A DNA stretch of 60,000 nucleotides from Neocallimastix lanati (nom. inval.) (GCA_016946835.1 JACVTC010000027.1:1305001-1365000); one strand, 5' to 3'. Positions 29,239-41,401 are shown, counted from the stretch's first letter. Numbers and translations: made by a program. The notes: a model not told the origin generated them from the letters alone.

Positions 29239-32200
29239 CACAATTCTTTTATATAAAGAAAGAAATATGCACATATAAAATAATTATATATATTCCATTA
29301 AGTAAAATAAAGAAGATATATATCTTCCATATTTATAATTTATTTCATTTTATATAATAATTTTGATTAAAAAAAAATGAGTCCATATAAATCATTCCTA
29401 TTTTTATTTTTAATTATACTAAATTAAACAAATAAAAAGAATATTTTAAAGAATGTGTTTAATAAAATTTATCTTTTAATGAATTGAATATTTTTATTAT
29501 TACTTCATTAAAACTAAAGTACTATAAATTAGATTATAATAAAATATAATGTTCAAATGTGATTATTTCGATTTGTTTTTTTTCGTAAATGATAATATTA
29601 AAATGTAGTACCCAATATCTAATTTCATTAATTATAAATTTTCACCTTTTATAATTATTTATATTTTTAATTACTTCTTTTATCCCTTCATAACAATATT
29701 TTAATTTATATTTAATTATCATAAAACTGAAATCTTTTTTTTTTTTTTTTATCAATTAAATATATATGTATTATCTTTTATATAATTAAAATTCAGAATG
29801 TTCGGTTTAAAAATATAAATAATACAAAAAAGGTATATATATAACAAAGGGAGTTATGATTTATATTTAGCGTTTAATAATTGAAATGATAACAATTTTC
29901 ATTCATTTAAAAATAAAATCAATTATATTATACAATAAAATGTCGCTCAATAAATCTTAATTATTATTATTATGTAATTTAAAAATTTTAAAATTTTTTT
30001 TTTAAAACTTTAGAATAATTATTATTTTTTAAATAGCTAAATTTAATTATTATAAAAATCCATATATATCTTATTTAAAAAAATTGGAAGTTTAAAAATA
30101 ATAATTTTGTATTAGTAGTAATATATATATATATAGAAAATGAAAATTAACCTTAAATTATTTTTTTTATCATAATTATCAAAATACAAAATATATTATA
30201 TATATTTTTAATTAAAATTAAAGGATTCATTCATAATAATTATTTATTATTCTTACTGGAATTACAATCAATTATTATCATTTAATTGCATTTACTATTG
30301 TCGATTATATATTAATAAATTATATAATTTATATAATTATAAATGAAAGAAAAAAAATATATATATATATAAATATATATTATTATTAATCATAATTAAC
30401 ATATTGTATTTTTAATTATTAAATTTAAAATTTTTACCATAATGTTTTGGAAATTTATTATAAATGTATATTCATTATATATATATGTGTCTCTATTAAC
30501 TTTTCTTTATATAAATAGGATGATAAACAAGTGTAATAATTAATAATTATATATGAATAGAATTAGAGTTTTTTAATATTTATTTCTTTTTTAATTATTT
30601 TAATTTTAATTTTATTATTTTATTTTATTTTATTTTTTTATGTTTTTATAATTTTAAAATTCTTTAATTATCTTAAAATTAATATATTAAACTAATTTAG
30701 TATTAATAAATAATATAAAATAATTTTTAATTTTATTCATTATAAATTTTTATCATTTTACATATATATATTTTGTTAACATTTTTGTTTTTATATTTAA
30801 TTATTTTCATTATTTTCATTATTTTTTTAATAATATATTATTTATTTATTTAATAGTTTAAATATTAAATAACTATAATAATAATAATAATAATTATAAA
30901 ACAAGTATTAAAATAAAAAGTTATTTTTAGTTGGTAAATATCTATTTTTAAAATAATAGTAAAAATAAAAAAAAAAAGTCTTATTATTATAATATAATAT
31001 TTTTTTTTATTTTTTTATTTTTTTTTCTTTCTTGTAAGAATATTTTAATATACAAAAACGAAATTAAATATTAAAATATTATTAGTAAATAATACATATA
31101 TTGTATAAAAAAACTTTTTATTTATAGTAATACTGTAAGAAAAAAAAAAAAAAAAAAAAAAAAACTTTTAATTTAATCTTTGTTTTATTTTTTATTTTTC
31201 GTTTATTTTAAATTTAATTTATTCTAGAATTATATATTTTCTTTAATATATTATAATTTTATTCTTTTTTATTTCCTTACTTCCTTTATGAAATTAAAAT
31301 AAAAAATATAAAAATAAAAATTAAGGAATACAAGATAAAAAAAAAAACTGAAATATTTTAACAATAATTCTTCGAATACAAAAATAAAAATGTACATTAT
31401 GATTTAATATTAAAAAGATAAAATATATTGTGAAAAAGTTATTTACTTTTTATTATTTTCAAAATATTTAAATAAAAAAGTATTCAGAACAAACTTTATA
31501 TTCTCACTATTTAAAAAGAAAAGCAAGAAGTATTGAATATATACAATAAAAATAATTTAATTAACAAAAGAAATTAAAAAAAAATAAGAATAAAAAAAAA
31601 AAATACAATAACAAAACAAAAACAATATATATAAATAGAATAAATATTAATAAAGAAGCAATATTATATTTATACTTTTGAAAAGTAAATAAAAATAAAA
31701 TATTTGTTAGTAAGAAAAAAAAATATTCTATAAAAAAAATAATAAATAATAAAGTAAAAAGCAAAACAAAAGTAAAGCATAACAAAAATAAAACAAAACA
31801 AATACAAAACAAAAACAAAAAAATAAAATAAAATTAAGTAATAATAATAACAAATTAAAAATAAATAAAAAAAATATACATATATATATATAAGTATTAT
31901 TAAAATAATGGAAAAGGAAGAAATAAATAAAAATAACAAAAGATTTATTTATTATATTTATTTTATAAATATTAAGTATTTTATTATATAAATAAATATA
32001 TGATAATATAAGTGCAAGAATAACTAAATATATTTTTTAACTTTTTTATATCTATATAACAAATATATAATATTTATATATTTTTTAAATATTGTTTAAT
32101 TTTTTTTTTTTTTTTTTTTACAAAAAAAAAAAAAAAATAAAAATATAAAAATTCAACTATAAACTTTTTATCAAAAATAAAAACAACAACTATCAATATT

Positions 32201-32254
32201 TTTGAAAATATTTTAAGATATAAAATAAATAAAATTTAAAATATAGTAATAATA
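27452..32254. other. Intergenic, 4.8 kb, AT-rich, no gene seen
   Basis: Between the divergent starts of the NT5DC-type gene and Rap1. It holds ATT arrays (28176-28291), a poly(A) block after CAACAACAA units (29176-29237), poly(A) at 31140-31164 and A-rich sequence at 31560-31940. The open minus-strand frames over 31561-31940 are Phe/Leu/Ile/Tyr-only translations of A-rich DNA. The last few hundred bases before 32255 should include the Rap1 promoter and 5' UTR. Confidence 0.75.
29008..29115. repeat. 60-bp tandem duplication
   Basis: Two adjacent copies of a T-run, A-run, ATTCTTTTATAAT block, offset 60 bp, starting near 29008 and 29068, with a few substitutions. A third, partial similarity fades after 29115. 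Non-coding. Confidence 0.7.
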
Positions 32255-32431
32255 ATGAGAGAATATAAACTTGTTGTACTTGGATCTGGTGGTGTTGGTA
32301 AATCTGCTTTGGTACGTAAAATGTTTCTAATTGATAAATATATAAACTAAAAGTCGAAAATAATAAAAAAGTTAATGATAATAATAAATTAAAAGAATAT
32401 ATATAATTAAAGATAATATTAAGAAACGTCA

Positions 32432-32499
<68 letters not shown>

Positions 32500-34053
32500 T
32501 AATTAGTAATAAATGTATAATACATCATAAATGTAAATCATTATTTTATTTCATAAAACTTTTTATAAAAGAGTATTTATTATTATTTATAAGAAAAAAA
32601 ATAAAAAAAGGAAAGTAATAATAATATTAATTAAGGAATTATATTGAATGAATGAAAATAAAATAAAAAAAAAAGAAGTATTTCAAAAATTTAATCTAAT
32701 AAATAATAGTAATTATTATTACATAATATATATAAATAAAAAAATTAATATAATATTTTAAAAAAAGATTCCACAGAAGTATAGTATTATTAATATTAAT
32801 AAGAAAATAAATAAATAAGTTTATATTGTATTTCGGAAAATAAATTATATATAATTTTAGAGTATTTTAATTAAACATTAAATTTATATTATTAATAATT
32901 ATAAATTGATATTAATAATAATAAATATAATAGACTGTCCAATTTGTACAATCTATTTTCGTTGAAAAATATGATCCAACTATTGAAGATTCATACAGAA
33001 AGCAAGTTGAAATTGATGGTCAACAATGTATGTTAGAAATCTTAGATACTGCAGGAACAGGTAAATGTTTAGTACGAAAAAAGCAATATAAATTTTTATA
33101 AATAGAAAATAAATATATTTTTAACTAAAATAATAATGTAATTAATATATTATAGAGCAATTTACTGCTATGCGTGATTTATATATGAAGAATGGTCAAG
33201 GTTTCATTCTTGTTTTCAGTATTACCTCACAAGCTACATTTAATGATTTAATGGAATTACGTGATCAAATCTTAAGAGTAAAAGATTCAGAAAAGGTAAA
33301 AAAAAATATATATATATATATTGAATTTTTTAATATATTTGAAATTGGAAAATTAATAATATAAAAGAATAAATAATAGCTGTAACAAAAAGGTCCAAAA
33401 AAAAAAAAAAAGAAAGAAATTATTATATCATAAATAGAATAAAATAATTTATTAAAATAGTGAATAATATATACATTATTATAATTATATAAAAAAATAT
33501 AAAATTAGAAAATAAAATTAATATGTATATAAATATAAATTTTTATATTATATTAAAAATTATTTATAAATGATGATAAATTTCATATATATATATAAAT
33601 TTTTTTAAAAAAAAATATTAAAATAATTATATTTGATAATTCAATATTTAAATTTTATAAAAATTATATTTAAAAACTATAAAATAGGTTCCAATGGTAC
33701 TAGTAGGTAATAAGTGTGATCTTGAAGATGATCGTGTAGTCCAAAAAGATCAAGGTACTAAACTTGCTGAACAATGGACTTGTTCTTTCTTTGAAACATC
33801 AGCAAGAAAGAAGATAAATGTTGATGAAGTCTTCTTTGACTTGGTACGACAAATTAATAGAAGCATGCCTGAAAAGGTAGGATATTTCAAAAAATTATAT
33901 CTATATATATACATAAATAATAATAAAATTAGAAATTGTAATAAAATGTAAATAAATGATATTTATATATTTATTTTTATAAAAAAAAAAAAAAAATCAT
34001 AAATTTTATAGGACAAAAATAAAGATAAGAAGAAGAAGTGTACTATTTTATAA
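32255..34053 (+). CDS. RAP1: Ras-family GTPase Rap1
   Basis: Five exons: 32255-32311, 32934-33060, 33156-33295, 33688-33876 and 34012-34053. They join in frame to 184 aa, the length of vertebrate Rap1A. G1 is [10 protein letters not shown], the switch I/effector region is [13 protein letters not shown]3 is DTAGTEQF with Rap-type Thr after AG in place of Ras Gln61, G4 is GNKCD and G5 is ETSARKK. The C-terminus [12 protein letters not shown] is a polybasic stretch plus a CAAX box ending in Leu, which predicts geranylgeranylation and membrane binding. Known role: Rap1/Bud1-type signalling in polarity and adhesion. Intron 1 is 622 bp and holds a run of about 50 A; introns 2 to 4 are 95, 392 and 135 bp. 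Confidence 0.97.
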
Positions 34054-34462
34054 GAAAACAAAAAAAAAAAAAAATTTTTTTTTTTTTTTAAAAAAATGAA
34101 CAAAAAAATATTGAAATATTTAATGAATAATATATATATTAGTACTAAGCAAAATTATTAAAAAGAAGTCCATAATTATTTAATTTCCATATTATTTTAT
34201 ATAAAATAAAATTATTCAATATATAAAAAGATTTATTTTAAAAAAAGATGAAAAATTAAAAAAAAAAAAATAAATAAAAAAAAATAATAATAATGAATTA
34301 TAATTATTGTTATTTTTTTTTTTTATTATTATTATTAGTCATAATTAATATAAAAAAAATTAAATATAATTAATAATTAATTTTTTTTTTTTTTTTTTTT
34401 ACTTAATTTTAAAAATTTGTTTTTTTATATATATTAAATAATAAAAAAATAATAATAAAATG

Positions 34463-34502
<40 letters not shown>

Positions 34503-34750
34503 AAAAAAAAAAGGAAAAAAAAAAGGAAAAAAAAAAAAAAGAAGAAAAAAAAATAATAAATAATCAATTTAAGATTCTCAGTAATTTTTTAAATACACAT
34601 ACAAATTGTAAAAAAAGAAAAAATTGTAATAAGAGAAAGGGAAAAAATATTTTAACAAAAAAAATGATTATTAAAAGACAGTTTTTATTTTATTTATAAT
34701 TAGTATATGGAAATTTAAAAATGATAAAATTAGTATATATATATATATAT

Positions 34751-34782
<32 letters not shown>

Positions 34783-35640
34783 TATATATTAAATATATTT
34801 ATATTTTAAAATATTCCATTTATTTATTATCCTTAATATTATTATATTTGTTATTCATTTATATCAAAGTTTTTTTTTTTTTTCTAATTTAATTTAAAAA
34901 CTTTTTTTTTTTTTTTTAAAGTTTCGAAAAATCAAAAAGTTATATTATGATCTTTATGAAATAAATTTAATAGTAATTAAAAAAAAAAAAAAAAAAAAAA
35001 AGTAAAAAATGAAATAATTTATAATCACAATGAAAATAATAAAATAATAATACTAATTATAATAATTAAAAGGAATTAGTTTTTATTAATTATATAGCAA
35101 CAAAAAAAAAAAAAATTATTAATAAATAGCAATAATTAATAATAATGAGATGAAAATTGTTTTAAAAAGTATTAATAAAAAATTTATTAAAAAAAGAAAA
35201 AAAAAATTCATAAAAAGTTAAAATGTTATATAACATCACTTATTTTTATTAGTTTTTAGTAGGTTGTGAATGATTATAAAAAAAATTGAGAAAAAAAAAA
35301 AAAAAAATTATTAATTTTAAAAATGAAAACAAATATATTAAATGGTAATTGAAATATAAAAGAAAATATATATAATTATTTTTAATTTAAAATTTTAAAT
35401 AAATGATTTTATAGGGTAATTTTTATATTAATATTTTTATTTGAGATTGATATTAATGTTATACATGATAAAAAAAAAATAAAAAATAAAAAGATGATTG
35501 TATTATATATGGTTATTCCTATTGTATTTATTTGAAATTATTTCTTTGAAGAAAAGAAATATAATATTTATAGCTTATTTAAAAAAAAAAAAAAAAAAAA
35601 AAATTGCATATTGTAATATTAAAGTTAATAACAAATAAAG
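34054..35640. other. Intergenic, A-rich, no gene seen
   Basis: Rap1 3' flank, then homopolymer-rich DNA: A runs at 34456-34550 (with GG interruptions, translating to poly-Lys), 34755-34781, 34979-35000 and 35580-35602, and T runs at 34310-34324 and 34381-34400. No coding region or element was recognised up to the LTR that begins at 35641. Confidence 0.8.
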
Positions 35641-35817
35641 TGTTAGAGAGTGAAGCTCAGATTAATTATTTTATATGATACATTTTATTTATTAATAGTA
35701 TTTTATTAAATAAAAAAGAATCATTTTTCTAAATAATAATTTTTCGTTGTATTTTATATTAATTTTATTTATAATAAAGCATAATGTACATAATCTTATA
35801 TTTACTATATTTTAACA
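35641..35817 (-). repeat. 3' LTR of a copia element (177 bp)
   Basis: On the minus strand the block starts TGTTAAAATATAG and ends CTCTCTAACA, so it is bounded by the 5-bp inverted ends TGTTA/TAACA typical of LTRs. It lies immediately downstream of a polypurine tract and of copia RNase H coding sequence on the same strand, which fixes its identity as the 3' LTR. No second copy was found in the window, so length and ends rest on this one copy. Confidence 0.8.
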
Positions 35818-35827
35818 TTCTCCCTCC
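35818..35827 (-). promoter_or_regulatory. Polypurine tract (plus-strand primer site) of the copia element
   Basis: Minus-strand GGAGGGAGAA directly abuts the TG of the LTR. This is the expected position and composition of the primer for plus-strand synthesis in Ty1/copia elements. It is one of the few G-rich purine tracts in this AT-rich region. Confidence 0.8.
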
Positions 35828-35887
35828 ATAATGTCTTTATTAGATTTTATTATTTATATTTAAATATTTTATATTTTTTATTCTATG

Positions 35888-35923
<36 letters not shown>

Positions 35924-36935
35924 TTTTTAATTATCAAAAATTATATCGTTAAATTTTTCTATGTTAATATCCGATATTGGTTTTGTTAAAGGATCAGCTA
36001 GTATATTAGTGGTTCCAACATATTCTTAATTTTATATTCTTTTCTTTTTATTTTTTCTTGAATAAATTTATACCTTGTATCCGATATGGTTACTATGCAG
36101 ACTTTATTATCTACTTTTATTTTTATTAAAACATTTTTATTAGTAATTTCTTCGAATAAGTTTTCTTAACCATATTCCTTGTTTTTTCACATTTGATAAG
36201 ACTAACAAATTCTGCTTCTACTGTTGATAATGTAACATTTCTTTGAATTTGAAATTTCCATGAAATTGGATTATTACTTTGTAAGAACATATATATCCAC
36301 TTATAAATTATCTAGTAGTTTCATCATTGGCATAGTCAGCATCTGAAAAATCGTATTGATTAATTTTTTCTATTATAATATATTTATTTATTTATTTATT
36401 GTAGTTAATTTCATAACCTTCACCATTTATTAAAATATTATCAATATATAAAGTTAATAATCCTATTAATTTATTATCTTTATTATATTTTCCAAATAAG
36501 CATTTGTTTGATTTGTATTGTTTGAAATCAATTGATTTTAAATAATTAGTTTTCTCTTCATTCCATATACCTCCAGATTGTTTTTTAATCTATATAATTC
36601 CTTTTTTAATAGCCATACTTTGTTTTTGTTGTAATTTTTATCTCCTTTTGGAATTTTTTTTACGTCTATTATATCGTTGCGATCAACATTTAAATATGCT
36701 GCTTTAATAACTAATTGTTTAAATTCCATTTATTAATTAATGTAATTGTGATGATGATTCTTAAACTATCTGATTGTGCTTTAGGTGAATAAAAAATTCA
36801 CCTTCTTTCTTCTGGCAATCTTTAGCTACTAATCTAGCTTTTTCAGTATTGTCGTTTTTTATTACTAAAACCTATCTTGTGTCTATAATATCTGCATTTT
36901 TTGGTATATTATTAATGTTAGAATATGTGAAATAA
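35828..36935 (-). mobile_element. Ty1/copia reverse transcriptase-RNase H remnant, minus strand
   Basis: Reading the minus strand from 36915: IPKNADIIDTR, stop, VLVIKND and KARLVAKDCQ (start of the copia RT domain); then 36538-36729 with IKAAYLN, KIPKGDKNYNKNKVWLLKK and LYRLKNNLEVYG (RT fingers/palm); then LYIDNILI near 36428-36460, where the catalytic YVDD is YIDN; then FSDADYANDETT near 36310-36345 and NPISWKFQIQ, LSTVEAEF (RNase H). Several stops and frameshifts make it inactive. Gag, protease and integrase are absent on this side; a LINE fragment adjoins at about 36935. The element is missing its 5' LTR. Confidence 0.85.
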
Positions 36936-38060
36936 TGAATAAATATATAAAGTGTAAAGTTCGCAATTATTACAGCTGTAAAAAAAAAAAAATATCTTTT
37001 TTATATAATGTATTTAAAATAGATAGTGTGGTGTCCACTAAACTCTCCCCGGATTCATCATTTATTGAACTACTAGGGCAAGATTCGTCCTTCGTAGAAA
37101 TAGATGACGATCCTGTATTATCATTATGCCTTATCAGTACGACGTCGACGCTCTTGGATAAGTTTGGTATTTTGCAATGCCTATCAAATAATAGCTCAAA
37201 CGAACTACTTATGATAGGTATTGCTCTTGTTAAGAATTCCGCCAAGCCCACATTTTTGGAACAGGTGACTCAGATGAACCTTTGAAAAGTAGTTCATTTA
37301 ATTGTCTCTGTTCCCCACTATCGAAATGTAGCTCATTTAAAACTAAAGTCCCACCAAGAAGGAACAAGTATATATAATGATTGATATAATCTTCAAAATT
37401 AGAAATAGAGTCATAGGAAGAAAGAGGATTAAACACTCTAATCTTCCTAAGGAATAAAATATAGAGATCATCGATGAAATTTAAAGAATTCCATCTAAAA
37501 GATGCAAGAGCATCGCATTTAAAAATCCAATGTTCAAAAGATTGTTTATCTTCGCCACAACAGGGGCAAGACTTGGGACAATCTTCTGAAACTCTACCCA
37601 TTCTAAAAGCAATAGTAGTATTGTATTTATGACCACAGCGTAAACGTATAATCCACGAAAACTCTAAGTTGAATTGGGGATATTTTAAGTTAAGCATAAT
37701 TATAGCTTTATTGTTTGAGAACTTATTACAATCGTAATTTTGACCTTTAATACCTTGAAATTTGGCAACTGATTTCCAGTAACGTTCTAAAATATCGTCA
37801 TATTTTTCACATTTATATTTTTTGATTTTTTTATATAGTGTTCTAGATTCTTTAGTCCAGGAACAATAAGGCATTTTGGGTATAGATTTAATAAGATCCT
37901 TTATAATACAGTTTGATTTACTCCATTTTGCAGACACCAGCAATAGGAGGAATGCTTAGATCTCGAGATAAAGCATAAGTACTCATCGTAGAATTATGTC
38001 TAATATAGTCATTGTTTTCTGAACTCTTAATCAATGTTAACTTATATAGTCATTATTTTA
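36936..38060 (-). mobile_element. LINE (non-LTR retrotransposon) C-terminal fragment, minus strand
   Basis: Minus-strand coding sequence in at least three frames. At 37950-38060 it reads YALSRDLSIPPIAGV, a block common after the RT domain. From 37943 to 37230 comes a basic helical segment, IIRLRCGHKYN, then the zinc-knuckle-like SCPCCGEDKQ...EHWIFKC. After a frameshift near 37250, 36970-37251 gives GLAEFLTRAIPII and SKSVDVV. It is paralogous to the plus-strand copy at 41.4-41.8 kb (LLGG, GLAEFLT, KSVDVV in the same order). RT and endonuclease are missing and no poly(A) tail is seen; the 3' side meets copia sequence. Confidence 0.82.
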
Positions 38061-38574
38061 TTATAAAATATTAAGTACTATGCACATGAAATTTAAAATT
38101 TTTATGACATAAAAAAAAAAAAAAGGTATAACTAACCAAATAAGTAACTGAAAAATTCATGAGGCATAATTTGAGATGTTTAATTTTGAAGCTTTTTTTT
38201 TTTTTTTATTTCATTTATAACCATCAATTTCTAATCCTAATACAAGAAAAATTAATAATATTTACATCAAATGTTAAATTGAAAATATAATAAAACAATG
38301 AGTACTGATAATAAAATTTTCTAATTGATTTCTAATATTTAAGTGTAAAGTTGTTTCCCTGTCTATTCTTTTAAATCAAGAATGGATATCGATTAATAGT
38401 TATCTTGAATATTATTTTTAAAATAAGATAAAAATAAATACCTTAGTGAACACAAAAACTTATTTTGATCAATATGACTTAGAGTTTGACAAATTGAAAA
38501 AAGGATAAACTTTTAGAAGAAAATTAAAAAAAAAAATTATTTTATAAAAAAAAAAAAAAAAAAAAAGAGAAATC
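38061..38574. other. Spacer inside the transposon cluster
   Basis: AT-rich sequence of ordinary complexity with poly(A) at 38112-38125 and 38550-38567. No domain recognised. It may include the decayed 5' part of the following copia remnant, but nothing in it can be assigned. Confidence 0.5.
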
Positions 38575-39665
38575 ATGAGGAGCGTATTAATAATTATTTA
38601 TATGCTCAAAACAATAATAACCTATCAACTAATTTTGAAAATAATAAAGTCAATTATATTTCAAATAATAATAAATATAATGATCATACAAATAATAATA
38701 ATCGTACTAAATGTAATAATTTACACAATAAAACGGATAAAAATCCTAAAAATAAAATATTTCCTAATATGTCATAAAGAGAGACATCTGCTGGAAGATT
38801 GTTATTATAATCTATTTAATAAAAACAATAGAAATAAAAAAAAATAATACAACTACTAAATATAATAATACTAAAAATAATAATGATAATATAAATAAAT
38901 TTCATACATACAAAATAAATGAAAATTTTTGATAGCTTACTTTCCTTGATGACTTTTTTAGAAAATACTGGATTCACCTAAATAAAAAATGAATCTGATG
39001 TTTACGATAAATTCATTGAATTTATAAATGTACTTCCAACTTATTTAATATTCCTATTAAAACCTTTTTAAATCAGATAATGGTACAGAATATATATATA
39101 AAAATGTTTCCTCATTTTTTGAATAATCTTGGAATTAGTTTTATACAAGCTATTCCTGGTCATCCCCAACAAAATGGTCTCCCTGAATGGTTAAATCAAA
39201 CTATAAATAACTGTACTAAAGCACTTTTTCCGTTGTTCAATGTGCTACATTTCTTATATAACACAAATCCATATTCTAGCATTAATTTCAAAATTCCTAA
39301 TGAATTATTATTTTTTATAAGCCTGTGTTGATATTTCTCACTTTAATGTATTTGGAGGAAAAGTATTTTTCTTTAATAATCATAAAACTAATAAATTTGA
39401 AAATAATCCTAAACAAGATATTTTTCTTGGTTATCCTGAAAATTCTTCTGTTTATTGTATTTTTAGATATCTCTACCAATTCTATTATTACCGCTATAGA
39501 GATGTATACTTTAAGGAAGATATTCCTGGAACAATCGATACTTTGTTTTTCTCTTCTAATTCATAGATTGAGGGGGAAAGTACCAATATACAACGGATAA
39601 ATTCTAGTTTTAATACTAATAATGATACTAATACTTATAATAATATTAATAACAACAATAACAAT
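38575..39665 (+). mobile_element. Ty1/copia gag-integrase remnant, plus strand, heavily frameshifted
   Basis: Pieces occur in copia order. A decayed zinc knuckle near 38755-38805 (ICHKERHLLEDC, with the first Cys and the Gly lost) is followed by an integrase core at 38940-39230: LDDFFRKYWIH (first Asp region), KSDNGTEY in another frame (second Asp) and PQQNGLPEWLNQT (Glu region). The integrase-RT linker follows at 39345-39535 with NPKQDIFLGYPENSS and YRDVYFKEDIPG over two frames. Protease, RT and RNase H are not found. An Asn-rich tract (AATAAC repeats) follows. It differs in sequence from the copia copy at 42.5-44.8 kb, so it is an independent and older insertion. Confidence 0.8.
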
Positions 39666-40171
39666 AATAATAATTATCACTTACACAGAATATACAATTT
39701 TTACACACATAAGAATATATATACTTTTTTACTTTTATTTATAATCACCTAATTATTACTATACTGTTTATATTATTAATTTTATTATTTATTAATTATC
39801 AATTATATATTTATTTATTTATTTATTAATTTAAAAAGATTCTGTAAAGATATATATATGAAAAAAAAAAAAATTTTTTTTTTTTAATATTTAAATATTT
39901 ACTTTAAACATATAAACACCTCAAAAATAATAATATTTAATTTTATTTATTTGTTTATTTATTTATTCATTTAATAATTTTCAATTTAGCGAAATATCCC
40001 ACTCCCTAGCAAAACCATCTTTGAAGGAAACATTATTGAAATTTGGTTCCTCCATTTTTTGAATTGATTAGAACTGAAATAAATATTTTGAAAAGGTTTT
40101 ATTAATTCAGAGAAAGTTGATTAGATTGAAGCTGTAAGGAATCAATAAATAATTAATTTTAATTATGATTA

Positions 40172-40225
<54 letters not shown>

Positions 40226-40690
40226 TATTATATATGTTATAAGCCAAAATTATATAGTATTGAGCCAGGAAATATTTAATTAGTTATGAGTTTTATGTAG
40301 GAAGTCTCTTTAGTTCTTTGGCAATAAACACAGAGTAAGTCGATTGTAAGTACTAAACAAATGATAGAAAGAAGTAGTGTCACACTATTTTTTATAATAT
40401 CTAATTTATTATTAGCGTGAACAAGTATATTGGATATAGGATGTACATTAAATTCTTTTTTAATAACTAGAAATTGATTTGGATTTATCAAATTCAAAAG
40501 GAATTAGGTAGTATAAATAATTTAGATTAGATACAGATCAAGTAGATAAGACAAAGAAATAAAAAATTATATACCCTTTAGGATTTATAAATGGATTAAA
40601 AATACATTAAATAAAACTTGGATGATAAGGGAAGGGTTTCTTTAATAAATTTATAAAAGCCTAAATCTAATTAAAGATTTAGACTTTTTT
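39666..40690. other. Transposon-cluster spacer with one unidentified small ORF
   Basis: Mostly AT-rich, with TTTA runs (39806-39830, 39946-39975) and a poly(A) block of about 43 at 40179-40221. The part 40222-40690 has higher complexity. On the minus strand, 40276-40497 is an open frame of 73 codons with one hydrophobic stretch of about 20 residues (around VTLLLSIICLVLTIDLLCVY) that could span a membrane. I do not recognise it and cannot say that it is expressed; it may be part of a decayed element. Confidence 0.4.
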
Positions 40691-41094
40691 ATTATTTATT
40701 TTAACATAACTACGCAACAATGACAAGGGTTTTATCAGGGATCGAACCTAATCGACCTCTTATTTTTTTTTTTTTTCTTTCGTGAGTGAACATAGTATTC
40801 CCTGTTGAAATGTGTAGTTGCTTTCAGCGTGAAAGTTTTACACAGTTCTTATAGGACGTATTTGTCAGGAAATGGAGAATGGAGAATGGAGAGGCCACTT
40901 TCTAAAAAAAAAGGGTACTAGAAAAAGGGTAGCTCAGCAATAATAATATTGTATGTCAGAACGCCAAGGCTGAACACTTCAATAAGGCCATCCAGTAGGG
41001 GACAATATCCGCCTATGCGAAAACATACCGAAGTGGTGTGACTACCTTTATATTCCCATTACCTTGAGGAGGGCTAAATGGCAATACACACCGG

Positions 41095-41137
<43 letters not shown>
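40691..41137 (+). mobile_element. GC-richer poly(A)-tailed segment, candidate SINE or LINE 3' end
   Basis: This stretch stands out from its surroundings by G+C and complexity and ends in a run of about 38 A (41100-41137), the mark of a retroposed RNA. Internal features are a triplicated AATGGAG unit near 40874, TAGCTCAGC near 40930 (similar to a pol III A box) and a GGAGGGCTAAATGGCAATAC block at 41068-41087. No open reading frame covers it. Identity is unknown; retroposition is inferred from the tail. Confidence 0.45.
40728..40760 (-). other. tRNA-like 3' half (T arm plus acceptor strand)
   Basis: On the minus strand AGAGGTCGA is followed by TTAGG-TTCGATC-CCTGA, a five-pair stem (one G-T pair) with a canonical 7-nt T loop, then TAAAACC and C as acceptor strand and discriminator. 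GGTTCGATCCC also resembles a pol III B box. The upstream side is replaced by a run of about 14 A, so no D arm, anticodon arm or 5' acceptor strand is visible and no pol III terminator follows. It is a fragment, not a functional tRNA gene. Confidence 0.4.
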
Positions 41138-41140
<3 letters not shown>

Positions 41141-41401
41141 TAAAAAAAAAGTTTATGATATTTTATTATTATTAATTAGAATGTTGGAAAATTAGAATAA
41201 AGACTTCCTAACTTTTAGATTGTATATTAGATATAGCTAGTTGAAGTAATAAATCGTCACTAAATGAAATGTTATAATAAATTATAATATGAAACCTTTG
41301 AAATAGAGTACATATCAAGATGCAAAGTGGGATTTCATAAAAATAAGATTGAACAAAGTTTTTATAAATATTTATTATTTTATTATATTATTATATTATT
41401 A

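Noticed and set aside
31561-31939. Two overlapping hydrophobic minus-strand frames that could suggest a membrane protein
   Set aside because: Composed nearly only of F, L, I, Y and V, as expected from T-rich DNA read in any frame; no polar loops or positional signal.
34460-34699. Lys-rich open frame after Rap1
   Set aside because: Begins in an A homopolymer with GG interruptions; no conserved segment and no splice link to Rap1, whose stop is at 34053.
40920-41040. Possible 5S rRNA or complete tRNA suggested by TAGCTCAGC and by GC-rich composition
   Set aside because: Neither the 5S internal control region nor the remaining tRNA arms can be found on the same strand; better explained as part of a poly(A)-tailed retroposed segment.
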